Shown piece by piece: positions 6,794 through 14,137 of a DNA stretch of 20,953 nucleotides. The notes beneath the pieces are model-generated. The model was not told the origin of the DNA and ran no database searches. It saw nothing but the letters and a program-made list of their open reading frames with translations. The position numbers were made by a program, and so were the translations under genes. Position 1 is the first letter of the stretch. Each line of letters opens with the position of its first letter. This stretch comes from Actinomycetota bacterium. Lineage in GTDB: Bacteria > Actinomycetota > Acidimicrobiia > Acidimicrobiales > BP-101. The DNA lies in contig JAUTXA010000241.1 of the NCBI GenBank assembly GCA_030838265.1, positions 1-20,953 on the forward strand, read 5' to 3'.

Positions 6794-8368
6794 CTAGTCC
6801 TGGCGGCCGTCACGCACGGCGGCGTCCTCGGGGTTGAGGTCCTCAAGGGTTCGGTGAGCGGTCTCCGGATAAGCCACGAGGATCAGGACACACAGCACGG
6901 CGGGGCCGAGGGCGAGGATGGCGAGCGCCGGCGGCAGGGTGCCGAAGCGGTCGGAGAGATGCCCGGCGGCGATCAACCCGACCACGCTGCCGCCCCGTCC
7001 GACCAGCGAGATCCAGCCGTTGGCCCGACCCCGCATGGCGGTGGGGAAGAGCTCCGGTCCATAGACGCTGAGGGCGGGGACGGCCGCCCCACCGATCACG
7101 CTGGCCCCGATCGACCATGCCCACAGCGGCCAACCGTGGGAGGCGAACATGGCGACGGTGCCGCCCACGCCGACGAAGACGGCGATGGCGCCGATGAGCC
7201 GGCGCCCTCGCTGATCAGCGAGTCGGCCACCGACCACGATGCCGATGGCGCCTGGCGTGCCCGTGGCGAAGGTGAAGTTGGAGATGCGAGCGGCCGAGTA
7301 GTGGCGCTCGGCGCGCAGGAACTCGTTGAGGAACTGCGAAGCCGGGACGGTGAACAGGGCGAGCAGGAAGCCGGAGATGGCGAGGAGCCAGAAGCGTCGG
7401 CCGTGGCCTGAGCCGGCCATGGCCATGGGCTCGTGGTGGACCTCGAAGCGGCGGCTCTCGGTCAGGTGGCGGCCGGCTGCCCAGGCAGCGGGGAGGCCGA
7501 GGATGGCCACGGCGTAGAGGACGCGCCATCCCCTGTCGCCGAGGTCGGCGATGGGCAGCAGGAAGAGCGAGAGCCCGGCACCGAGGGCACCGGCCATGGT
7601 GAGCAGGCTGAAGGCGTAGGCCCGCGACCCGGTCGGCATCTCCTCGGCGGCCAGGATGCCGATGACGACGACGGCCGCGGTGACGAAGCCCCTGGCGATG
7701 ACCTGGCTGGCGGCCAGGCCCACCAGCGAGGGGGCGAGGGCACCGACGGCCGTGGTGACGGCGCCCAACGAGCAGCTCAACAAGAGGATGCGGCGCCGGC
7801 CCCGGCGATCGGCCAGGCCGACGAGGACGAGCGAGAGGATCACGTCGAGTCGCACGGCGGCGAGGGCGTTGCCCTGGGCCCCGCGGCTCGCCCCGAACTC
7901 ATGGGCCGAGTAGGTGATGGTCTGGGTGAGGAGGGTGGCCAGGTAACCCACCACATACGACAGCGACGCCAGGGTGGCGAGCGAGGTCGAGGCCCGGGCG
8001 TCGAGGCGATCGGGCGGGCTCCACCACGGCAAGGTTCGGGGCCGGTCGGTCTTGTCGGCCTGAGGCCCGTCGGCCTCGTCGATGCGACGCAGGTGGTTGC
8101 GGACGGGGACGACGAAGAGGAGCGACCACAGCGGCGCGGCGAGGTGGAAGTCGACGGTCTGGCGGACGTGGACCCGTCCGTCCTCGAGGGGTTCGAGGGC
8201 GACCGTCCGTTCGTAGCGGCGGAAGGGTCCCTCGGCGGCTTCGAAGCGGGTCACGTCGCTGTCGCCGCGGCCGGCGTCGAGGGCCCGCTCGGCCACGAAC
8301 CCGTCCCTCGGGGCGAGGATGGCGTCGAGGGCCATGCGGTCGACGGTCGCCTCGGTGGTCGCCCGCAT
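6794..8368 (-). CDS. MFS transporter with N-terminal soluble domain
   Basis: Twelve-helix-type major facilitator, 524 residues from this start. The MFS signature appears twice: GLADRRGRRR in the loop after helix 2 (residues 184-193) and GRLADQRGRRL in the second half. ELFPTAMRGRANGW near the end is typical of the sugar/metabolite:H+ symporter branch. The unusual part is residues 1 to about 125, a soluble region before the first helix. Its stretch FRRYERTVALEPLEDGRVHV followed by QTVDFHLAAPLWSLLF and PVRNHLRR resembles the strands and last helix of SRPBCC (polyketide cyclase-like) proteins; that is a tentative fold guess. The start could instead be the ATG at 8383 (MLAGV), but a likely minus-strand -10 box overlaps that ATG, so 8368 is preferred. 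It is divergent from murA. The substrate is unknown. Confidence 0.82.
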   Translation of the reverse strand: MRATTEATVDRMALDAILAPRDGFVAERALDAGRGDSDVTRFEAAEGPFRRYERTVALEPLEDGRVHVRQTVDFHLAAPLWSLLFVVPVRNHLRRIDEADGPQADKTDRPRTLPWWSPPDRLDARASTSLATLASLSYVVGYLATLLTQTITYSAHEFGASRGAQGNALAAVRLDVILSLVLVGLADRRGRRRILLLSCSLGAVTTAVGALAPSLVGLAASQVIARGFVTAAVVVIGILAAEEMPTGSRAYAFSLLTMAGALGAGLSLFLLPIADLGDRGWRVLYAVAILGLPAAWAAGRHLTESRRFEVHHEPMAMAGSGHGRRFWLLAISGFLLALFTVPASQFLNEFLRAERHYSAARISNFTFATGTPGAIGIVVGGRLADQRGRRLIGAIAVFVGVGGTVAMFASHGWPLWAWSIGASVIGGAAVPALSVYGPELFPTAMRGRANGWISLVGRGGSVVGLIAAGHLSDRFGTLPPALAILALGPAVLCVLILVAYPETAHRTLEDLNPEDAAVRDGRQD

Positions 8369-8378
8369 GACCCCGGCG

Positions 8379-8386
8379 AGCATACT
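8379..8386. promoter_or_regulatory. Overlapping back-to-back -10 boxes, murA and MFS
   Basis: CATACT at 8381-8386 on the plus strand sits 6 bases before the murA GTG. On the minus strand TATGCT at 8384-8379 sits 10 bases before the MFS ATG at 8368. Both fit the actinobacterial -10 pattern in whole or with one mismatch, and they share four base pairs. This suggests one near-symmetric -10 element serving divergent transcription, with a leaderless murA mRNA. No convincing -35 is visible. Confidence 0.45.
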
Positions 8387-8392
8387 GACGGG

Positions 8393-9652
8393 GTGGATCG
8401 ATTCGTCGTGCGCCCCAACGGCCCGCTGTCGGGCTCGGTCCGCATCGGCGGGGCCAAGAACTCCGTCCTCAAGATCCTGGCCGCCACCCTCATGGCCCAG
8501 GGCGACTACCGGCTCGTCAACGTCCCCCACATTGCCGACGTCGAGACCATGTGCGACCTGCTCGTCTCGATGGGCGTCGACGTCGTGCGCGACGGCGAGA
8601 GCCTGGTCGTGCACCGCGGGTCGGACATCGTCCCCGAGGCGCCGTACGAGCTGGTCGAGCGCATGCGGGCCTCGGTCGTCGTGCTCGGGCCGCTGCTGGC
8701 CTCATTCGGATGGGCCAAGGTCTCGATGCCGGGCGGCGACGACTTCGGGTCGCGGCCCATCGACGACCACCTCCTCGGACTCGAGCAGCTAGGCGCCGAG
8801 TTCGAGCTCTCGCACGGCGACATCGAGGGACGGGCGCCGCGGGGGCTGACCGGTAGCCGCATCCTCTTCGAGGTCCCGAGCGTGACCGCCACCGAGACGG
8901 TGCTCATGGCCGCGGTGCGGGCCAAGGGCCAGACCACCATCGAGAACGCGGCGCGCGAGCCCGAGATCGCCGACCTGGCTGCCTTCCTCAATCGCATGGG
9001 GGCGCGCATCATCGGGGCCGGCACGTCGACGATCGAGGTCGAAGGGGTCGACGAGCTGACGGCCATCGAGCACGAGGTGATCGGCGATCGGATCGAGGCC
9101 GCCACCTTCCTGGCCGCGGTGGGGGTGGCGGGGGGCGAGATCGAGATCGAGGGCGCCAGGGCCGACCACATGGACATGCTGATCCACAAGCTCGGCGACA
9201 TGGGCCTGCGCATCAGCTCGACCAGCTCCGGGCTGTGGGCCTCGGCGTCGCGCCGGCTGCGGTCGGTCGACATCGCCACCCTGCCGTACCCCGGCATCGC
9301 CACCGACTACAAGCCCCTGTTGGTCGCCCTGCTGGCGGTGGCCGACGGCGTCGGGATCGTCACCGAGAACCTGTACGGCGCCAACCGCTTCCGCTACATC
9401 AACGAGCTCATCCGCATGGGCGCCGACATCCGCACCGAAGGCCATCACGCCGTGGTCCGCGGCGTCTCCCGCTTGTCGGGGGCGCGGGTCAAGGCCGCCG
9501 ACCTCCGGGCCGGTGCCGCCCTGGTGCTGGCCGGCCTGGTGGCCGATGGCGAGACGGTGGTCGACGAGGCCTTCCACATCGAGCGGGGCTATGACGACCT
9601 GGCCGGCAAGCTGCGGCAGTTGGGTGCCGACGTGCAACGCCTGCGAGACTGA
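8393..9652 (+). CDS. murA: UDP-N-acetylglucosamine 1-carboxyvinyltransferase MurA
   Basis: First committed step of peptidoglycan synthesis: transfers enolpyruvate from PEP to UDP-GlcNAc in the cytoplasm. The length of 419 residues matches the family. Lys22-Asn23 in GGAKN, the YPGIATD aspartate and the Arg in IERGYDDL near the C-terminus correspond to E. coli Lys22, Asp305 and Arg397. The catalytic loop reads MPGGDDFGSRP: Asp116 stands where E. coli has Cys115, the residue alkylated by fosfomycin. Mycobacterial MurA has the same Cys-to-Asp change and is intrinsically fosfomycin-insensitive, so the same is inferred here. The start is GTG 8393, fitting the canonical N-terminus (family proteins begin a few residues before the conserved GPLSG). 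No Shine-Dalgarno precedes it, but a -10-like box does, suggesting leaderless translation. Confidence 0.97.
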   Translation: MDRFVVRPNGPLSGSVRIGGAKNSVLKILAATLMAQGDYRLVNVPHIADVETMCDLLVSMGVDVVRDGESLVVHRGSDIVPEAPYELVERMRASVVVLGPLLASFGWAKVSMPGGDDFGSRPIDDHLLGLEQLGAEFELSHGDIEGRAPRGLTGSRILFEVPSVTATETVLMAAVRAKGQTTIENAAREPEIADLAAFLNRMGARIIGAGTSTIEVEGVDELTAIEHEVIGDRIEAATFLAAVGVAGGEIEIEGARADHMDMLIHKLGDMGLRISSTSSGLWASASRRLRSVDIATLPYPGIATDYKPLLVALLAVADGVGIVTENLYGANRFRYINELIRMGADIRTEGHHAVVRGVSRLSGARVKAADLRAGAALVLAGLVADGETVVDEAFHIERGYDDLAGKLRQLGADVQRLRD

Positions 9653-9689
9653 CGGATCGGGAAGCAGGGCCGTCCCGGCGGCGTTGCAC
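9632..9689 (+). terminator. Two-part hairpin spanning the murA stop codon
   Basis: GTGCAACGCC at 9632-9641, inside the last murA codons, is perfectly complementary to GGCGTTGCAC at 9680-9689 in the spacer. Nested inside, GACGG (9651-9655) pairs with CCGTC (9670-9674). The murA stop (9650-9652) lies between the two arms. There is no U-tract. It could terminate or stabilise the murA transcript before the nifU-like gene. Confidence 0.55.
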
Positions 9690-9723
9690 CTGATGCCAGA
9701 CGCACAGAGGAGCCCCATCCGCA

Positions 9724-9969
9724 GTGGAAACCCAAGTTCTTGACGCCATCGAAGCCATCCGCCCCGCCCTTCAGGTCGACGGCGGCGACATCCGCGTCGT
9801 CAACTACAACGAGGCTGAGGGTGTGCTCGACGTCGAGCTGCTCGGAGCCTGTGGGGGCTGCCCCATGTCGACCATGACGCTCAAGGCCGGCATCGAGCGC
9901 ATCCTCAAGGACCGCGTCGACGGCCTCACCGAAGTCCGTGCCCTCGGCATCGACTTCGACGCCGCCTGA
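9724..9969 (+). CDS. NifU-like C-terminal domain Fe-S scaffold protein
   Basis: Small cytoplasmic protein of the NifU C-terminal (Nfu) family, 81 residues, that assembles and hands over iron-sulfur clusters. It consists of the single domain. RPALQVDGGDI opens it, and the cluster-binding pair is in LLGACGGCPMST, a C-x2-C motif where two subunits share one 4Fe-4S cluster. GIERILKDRVDGL is the family helix. The start is GTG 9724, with AGAGGAG at 9706-9712, about 11 bases upstream, a slightly long spacing. It follows murA after 71 bases and a hairpin, so it may have its own transcript. No other suf or isc genes are in the window. Confidence 0.93.
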   Translation: METQVLDAIEAIRPALQVDGGDIRVVNYNEAEGVLDVELLGACGGCPMSTMTLKAGIERILKDRVDGLTEVRALGIDFDAA

Positions 9970-10046
9970 CGCCCCCTTCCCCCACCTGTCATCAGGATTG
10001 CCTGACCGCGGGAGGGTTTGGACCGATAGGTGCAGAAGTTTCTCTC

Positions 10047-10259
10047 ATGAGACGTCTTCAGTTCTTCGGTGCACAGCTGAGTGTCACCGGTGCCCTGCTG
10101 TACCTCGATGATCCACATGGCGTTGCGCCCGTCATGGTCCTCTTGGGCCTCGTGCTCGGCCTCATCGGCCTCTGCATCCCTGAGCCGCAGTCGATCGACA
10201 CCAAGTCGGCTTCCGCTCGAGCGGCCGACCGAGTCCGGGTCTTCCCTAGCGAGGCCTAG
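10047..10259 (+). CDS. Small membrane protein, hypothetical
   Basis: Possible 70-residue protein. The middle (about residues 27-45, GVAPVMVLLGLVLGLIGLCI) is a clear single hydrophobic segment, followed by a charged tail. I recognise no family. Third-position G/C is lower than in neighbouring genes, and only a weak AGAAG sits 8 bases before the ATG, so this may be a non-coding leader or a recently acquired or fast-evolving gene. It fills most of an otherwise gene-free 390-base stretch between the nifU-like gene and the next promoter. The rest of that stretch holds only short competing hairpins sharing CAGG at 9985-10005. Confidence 0.45.
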   Translation: MRRLQFFGAQLSVTGALLYLDDPHGVAPVMVLLGLVLGLIGLCIPEPQSIDTKSASARAADRVRVFPSEA

Positions 10260-10289
10260 AACCCCTCCTGGCACAAGGTCTCATGGTAG

Positions 10290-10320
10290 TTGACAGTATT
10301 TCATGATCTTGAGTTAATGT
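10290..10320 (+). promoter_or_regulatory. Vegetative-type promoter for the DUF6571-like gene
   Basis: TTGACA at 10290-10295 is a perfect sigma-70 -35 hexamer. It is followed by GTTAAT at 10313-10318 (17-base spacer) or TAATGT at 10315-10320 (19-base spacer, TAnnnT form). The surrounding 60 bases are by far the most AT-rich in the window. TCATG at 10281-10285 and CATGA at 10302-10306 form an inverted repeat flanking the -35 element, which could be an operator. The transcript would have a leader of about 35-40 bases. Confidence 0.65.
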
Positions 10321-10361
10321 GACTCCATCTTGTGTCGTTCTGACACCTTGGGGAGTTGACC

Positions 10362-12272
10362 ATGCTCGAGAGCGGTGGTGGCGGTGGCGGTTCGGCTGTC
10401 GGCGTCGACCCGTACGGGGTGGCGTTCCTGGCCCGGCGCACCGATGAGGCGGCCGACCACCTCATCCAGACCAGAGCCCAGGTGGCGGCGACCGAGTCCT
10501 CGGTCGGGGCGGCCGACGAGGGGGCGACCGCCACCCTGAGCTCGGTCATTGCCTGGGCTCTCGACCAGGGTGGGCCGCTGCGGGAGCGGGCGGCCGCCGT
10601 CCTGCGTGACGACCTCGGGGTGTCCGACCCGGCCCTCGTGGGCTCGGTGCTGTCGGGCCAGTTCGGCTCGACGTGGGAGGCCTGCAGCGCGGGCCGGAGC
10701 CTGGCCGAGCGCTACGCCAAGGCGGCCGATACCGAGGACACGTGGACGGAGTACGACGTCATCCAAGCGTTGGGCCGTCACGCCGACGACCCCTTCTTCA
10801 CCGCCACCTTCTTCAACAACCTCGGCCCCCAAGCCACCGCCGTCATGGGGGTCGACCTCGAGACGTTCCCCTGGGGCCTGACCAACGACGGTGCCGCCAG
10901 CCGGGCCGACGCCCTGCTCAAGCCGGTCAGCCTGGCCCTGGGCGCGGCCAGTCGCAGCGGTTACCTCCAGTCGGACTTCGCCGACCGGCTGACGACTCAA
11001 GACCCGCTCTGGGTCTACGACCACCGGCTCGAGGCTTACAACTACAACCTCTACGAGAACAACTGGCTGCCCAACGTCCGGTCGCTGTTTCGCTACGGCA
11101 ACTTCGAGAAGGGCTTCGTCCTCACCGCCGCCGACCGCCTCGTCATGCACACCCACCGCGAGGGTGACTTCTTCCCCGGCACCATGCCAGCCGGTTTCGA
11201 CGGCTACGACATGCCCGATTACCGGCTCGACGTCCTCGGTGCGCTCGGCCGCAACGCCGACGCGTCGGCTGACTTCATGGCCTCGGGCTCGGGACGCGAG
11301 CTGGTCGCCAAGCACTGGGACTTCGACGACCACGGCGACGCCGCGGGCCAGGTCGTCGAGACGGGCCTCCTCGAGCTGCACCGGCGCAGCGGTCTCCCGG
11401 CCGACCACGCCCCGACCCAGGTGCTCGATGTGCTGTCGGCCATCGCCCACCAGAAAGGAGTCGACTGGTCCGACGACGCCAAGGTTCACCTCGCCGCCGT
11501 GGCCAGCAACGAGATCGCCACGTTCGCCAAGGTCGCGTACGACGGACAGAGCGTCGGGCCCCTCGACTTCGCGTCCGCCCGCCTGCTGCTGGCCGAGGCC
11601 ATGCGGTCGGAGCGGGGTGTGGCCACGGTGATGGCCTCGACCGAGCCCTTTGCGGCCGCCCAGCTCCTCTCCGGCCTGCGCCAGGGCGACGCCACGGCCG
11701 AGGCCCGTCAGGTCGGCTCGCTCTACGGGCTCATCCAGCTGGCCGACCGCGACGTGAAGGTGGCCGACGACGCCGCCCGCCGAGCCCGCCAGGCCCTGAT
11801 CTTCAGCGCTATAGAGAAGGGCTCCGATCTCCTCATCGCCGGCGTCTCGGTGGCCGGCATCGAGACCGGCGGGCCCATCGGCGGGTGGTTCCTGAGACAA
11901 GGCAAGACGGCATTGCTCGGACTCATCAAGCCGGACGACGCCGCCCACTACCAAGCCCTCGTCGACGCCCACCAGATCGATACCACCGTCGCCGTCCGCG
12001 ACCTGATCGGCGCGTCCCTCTGGCAACAGGGCGCCACCGACCCAGCCGTGCAGCGCCAGCTCACCGACTCGGCCGATGCCTTCTTGCGCGTCCACCGCGA
12101 CCTCGACGACTTCCGCGGCGGGGACGGGTCGCTCGTGCCGCTGGCGACCATGACCGACAACCAACGCCGTGCCTTCTACCAATGGGTGCAGGACGGCTCG
12201 ATGAACGACCACATCGGGTCGGTGGCCGACATCGTCGAGGGCTCGATCGACCACTGGGCCAAGCAGAACTGA
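10362..12272 (+). CDS. Large helical protein resembling WXG/DUF6571-type actinobacterial proteins
   Basis: A 636-residue protein with no signal peptide and no convincing membrane helix. It opens with a glycine run (residues 5-10), then helical segments rich in Ala, Asp and Arg (about 15-60 and 72-125). The stretch ALGRNADASADFM (294-306) followed by VAKHWDFDDHGDAAGQVVE (315-333) resembles a module I recall from Streptomyces-type proteins labelled DUF6571, often linked to WXG-like or type VII-secreted proteins. No catalytic or toxin motif is apparent. The start is ATG 10362 with GGGGAG at 10350-10355, 6 bases away; an in-frame TTG at 10356 sits inside the spacer and is unlikely. It has its own AT-rich promoter and its own hairpin terminator, so it is a single-gene unit with no ESX components nearby. 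The family call is recall and must be tested by profile search. Confidence 0.75.
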   Translation: MLESGGGGGGSAVGVDPYGVAFLARRTDEAADHLIQTRAQVAATESSVGAADEGATATLSSVIAWALDQGGPLRERAAAVLRDDLGVSDPALVGSVLSGQFGSTWEACSAGRSLAERYAKAADTEDTWTEYDVIQALGRHADDPFFTATFFNNLGPQATAVMGVDLETFPWGLTNDGAASRADALLKPVSLALGAASRSGYLQSDFADRLTTQDPLWVYDHRLEAYNYNLYENNWLPNVRSLFRYGNFEKGFVLTAADRLVMHTHREGDFFPGTMPAGFDGYDMPDYRLDVLGALGRNADASADFMASGSGRELVAKHWDFDDHGDAAGQVVETGLLELHRRSGLPADHAPTQVLDVLSAIAHQKGVDWSDDAKVHLAAVASNEIATFAKVAYDGQSVGPLDFASARLLLAEAMRSERGVATVMASTEPFAAAQLLSGLRQGDATAEARQVGSLYGLIQLADRDVKVADDAARRARQALIFSAIEKGSDLLIAGVSVAGIETGGPIGGWFLRQGKTALLGLIKPDDAAHYQALVDAHQIDTTVAVRDLIGASLWQQGATDPAVQRQLTDSADAFLRVHRDLDDFRGGDGSLVPLATMTDNQRRAFYQWVQDGSMNDHIGSVADIVEGSIDHWAKQN

Positions 12273-12313
12273 TGCGGGAGCCGGGTCCATAGACCCGTGA
12301 GCCGCATCAGTTC
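12266..12313 (+). terminator. Strong hairpin overlapping the stop codon
   Basis: GAACTGATGCGG at 12266-12277 pairs perfectly with CCGCATCAGTTC at 12302-12313, a 12-bp stem. After a 5/5 internal loop comes a second stem, GGGTC (12283-12287) with GACCC (12292-12296), closed by a CATA tetraloop. The stop TGA (12270-12272) is inside the left arm. The sequence after it is G-rich, not T-rich, so it is a U-tract-less terminator or an mRNA 3'-end stabiliser. Confidence 0.65.
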
Positions 12314-12342
12314 GGGGGAATCGGCCCGGCGAGGCCCGCCAC

Positions 12343-12348
12343 TACCAT
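12343..12348 (+). promoter_or_regulatory. Likely -10 box for leaderless meaB-type mRNA
   Basis: TACCAT fits TAnnnT and ends 7 bases before the ATG at 12356, placing the expected transcription start at or next to the start codon. There is no Shine-Dalgarno in the 7-base spacer (CGCCGCC). It follows the strong hairpin at 12266-12313, consistent with a new transcription unit. Confidence 0.45.
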
Positions 12349-12355
12349 CGCCGCC

Positions 12356-13309
12356 ATGCGGTCCCGAGACCCCGACGAGCTGGTGGCGGCCGCCACCGAC
12401 GGCGATCGCGCTGCGGTGGCTCGTCTCATCTCGCTGGTCGAGCGCGGCGGCGATGCGGCACGTGAGGTGGGACGGCGCACCTATCCCCTCGGCGGCCAGG
12501 CCTATACGGTCGGCATCACTGGCCCGCCGGGCGCCGGCAAGTCGACCCTCACCGACAGGCTCATCGGGCACCTGCGATCGCTCGGCTGCGAGGTCGGTGT
12601 CCTCGCCATCGACCCGTCCTCTCCCTTCACGGGCGGCGCTTTCCTGGGCGATCGGGTGCGAATGCAGGACCACGCCACCGACGCCGGCGTCTTCATCCGC
12701 TCGATGGCCAGCCGCGGCCACCTCGGCGGCCTCAGCCTGGCGACTCCCGAGGCCATCCGCGTCCTCGACGCCGCCGGGCTGCCCATCGTCCTGGTCGAGA
12801 CGGTCGGTGTGGGTCAGGTCGAGTTCGAGATCGTGGGCGCGGCTGACACGACCATTGTCATCCTCAACCCCGGCGGCGGGGACGCGGTGCAGGCCAACAA
12901 GGCGGGCCTGCTCGAGGTGGCCGACATCTTCGTGATCAACAAGGCCGACCGACCCGGGGTGCAAGAGCTCGAGCGCGACCTGGGCAACATGCTCGACATG
13001 GATCTGCACATGGGGGAGTGGCGGCCCCCGATCTTGCGGGCCGTGGCCACCGAGGGGCAAGGCATCGCCGAGGTGTGGGACGCGGTGGTGGCCCACCGCA
13101 CCTATCTCGAGACGAGCGGCGAGCTGATCAAACGACGGGCGACTCGCGTGAGCGACGAGCTGCGCGAGATCGTGGCCCGCCGGCTCGAGCAACGGGCCTT
13201 CGAGGTGTGCGCCGGGCCTGCCTACGACGCCCTGCACCAGTCGGTCGTCGACCGCCACGTCGACCCGTACACGGCAGCCGAGAAGATCCTCAACGGGGAC
13301 GCCGGGTAG
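12356..13309 (+). CDS. meaB: MeaB/ArgK-type G3E GTPase
   Basis: GTPase chaperone that loads, protects and gates cobalamin for methylmalonyl-CoA mutase or related B12 acyl-CoA mutases; cytoplasmic, 317 residues, normal for the family. Seen: Walker A GPPGAGKST (56-64), the family-specific IDPSSPFTGGAFLGDRVRM (85-103), SMASRGHLGG (117-125), the switch-like ETVGVGQ (148-154), and the guanine-specificity motif NKAD (195-198). The C-terminal helices (RRATRVSDELREIVARRL) match the dimerisation arm. No mutase gene lies in the window, but the enoyl-CoA hydratase directly downstream fits acyl-CoA metabolism. The ATG start sits 7 bases behind a TAnnnT box; no Shine-Dalgarno. Confidence 0.95.
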   Translation: MRSRDPDELVAAATDGDRAAVARLISLVERGGDAAREVGRRTYPLGGQAYTVGITGPPGAGKSTLTDRLIGHLRSLGCEVGVLAIDPSSPFTGGAFLGDRVRMQDHATDAGVFIRSMASRGHLGGLSLATPEAIRVLDAAGLPIVLVETVGVGQVEFEIVGAADTTIVILNPGGGDAVQANKAGLLEVADIFVINKADRPGVQELERDLGNMLDMDLHMGEWRPPILRAVATEGQGIAEVWDAVVAHRTYLETSGELIKRRATRVSDELREIVARRLEQRAFEVCAGPAYDALHQSVVDRHVDPYTAAEKILNGDAG

Positions 13310-13318
13310 GTTCCCGGC
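13301..13318 (+). promoter_or_regulatory. -10 box framed by an inverted repeat at the meaB stop
   Basis: TAGGTT (13307-13312) begins with the meaB stop codon TAG and ends 7 bases before the GTG of the next gene, so it can be a -10 box for a leaderless mRNA. It is flanked exactly by GCCGGG (13301-13306) and CCCGGC (13313-13318), a perfect 6-bp inverted repeat. The same 18 bases could thus be a 3' hairpin for meaB, an operator, or both. Confidence 0.45.
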
Positions 13319-13319
13319 C

Positions 13320-14114
13320 GTGACCGACGCCTCCGCGACCTCTGCTCCGTTCGTCTCGGTCGAGCGCCTCGCCGACGGCGTCGCCGTCGTCCGACTCGAC
13401 CGCCCCAAGATGAACGCCCTGTCGACCGAGCTGCTGCGCCAGCTGGCCGAGGCGGCCGAGTCGCTGACCGCCGACCCGCCGGGCGCCGTCGTGGTGTGGG
13501 GCGGCGAGCGCATCTTCGCGGCGGGCGCCGACATCTCGGAGTTCGGCGGGCCCGAAGAGGCGACCGTCATCGGGGGCCACTTCCGAGAAGCCCTCGACGC
13601 CGTGGCCGCCATCCCGCGGGCGACGATCGCCGCCATCACCGGCTTCGCCCTCGGCGGCGGGTGCGAGCTGGCCCTGGCCTGTGACTTCCGGGTCGCCGCC
13701 GACACGTCCAAGCTGGGTCAGCCCGAGGTGCTCCTCGGCATCATCCCCGGCGGCGGTGGCACCCAGCGCTTGGCTCGGCTCGTCGGTGCATCACGCGCCA
13801 AGGACGTGATCCTGTCGGGCCGTCAGGTCGCGGCCGACGAGGCCCTCGCCATGGGGTTGGTCAACCGGGTGGCGCCCGCGGCCGAGGTCTTCAACACCGC
13901 CCTCGAATGGGCTCGCTCGCTGGCGTCGGGTGCCGTGCTGGCCCAGTCGGCGGCCAAGGCGGTCATCGACCGCGGGCTTGACGGCTCGTTGGCCGAGGGC
14001 CTGTCCCTCGAGCAGGAGGCCTTCACCGAGATCTTCCGGACTGAGGACGCGGCCGGTGGCGTGCGATCCTTTCTGGAGCAGGGACCGGGAAAGGCAACGT
14101 TCACCGGTCGCTGA
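13320..14114 (+). CDS. Enoyl-CoA hydratase/isomerase (crotonase) family protein
   Basis: Crotonase-fold enzyme, 264 residues, typical size, most likely hydrating 2-enoyl-CoA to 3-hydroxyacyl-CoA in fatty-acid or branched-chain degradation. The CoA/oxyanion-hole segments are AAGADISEF (67-75) and ALGGGCELALACD (110-122). Both catalytic glutamates of true hydratases are present, Glu116 in GGGCELA and Glu136 in GQPEVLLG, 20 residues apart as in rat mitochondrial crotonase (144/164). IIPGGGGTQRLARLVG follows as expected. It starts at GTG 13320, 10 bases after the meaB stop, without Shine-Dalgarno but behind a TAnnnT box. The chain preference is not deducible. Pairing with MeaB suggests a propionate or branched-chain acyl-CoA route. 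Confidence 0.93.
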   Translation: MTDASATSAPFVSVERLADGVAVVRLDRPKMNALSTELLRQLAEAAESLTADPPGAVVVWGGERIFAAGADISEFGGPEEATVIGGHFREALDAVAAIPRATIAAITGFALGGGCELALACDFRVAADTSKLGQPEVLLGIIPGGGGTQRLARLVGASRAKDVILSGRQVAADEALAMGLVNRVAPAAEVFNTALEWARSLASGAVLAQSAAKAVIDRGLDGSLAEGLSLEQEAFTEIFRTEDAAGGVRSFLEQGPGKATFTGR

Positions 14115-14137
14115 GACGAGGGCAGGGGGGGCACGAC

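Noticed and set aside
8383..8614. MFS frame extending into murA
   Set aside because: The upstream part is antisense to the conserved murA N-terminus, and a likely shared promoter lies at 8379-8386.
10314..12290. 658-codon minus-strand frame opposite the DUF6571-like gene
   Set aside because: The plus frame has a promoter, Shine-Dalgarno and terminator; the minus frame has none and no motif.
12176..13711. 511-codon minus-strand frame opposite meaB and the crotonase
   Set aside because: It spans two clearly identified plus-strand enzymes and an intergenic hairpin; no family similarity.
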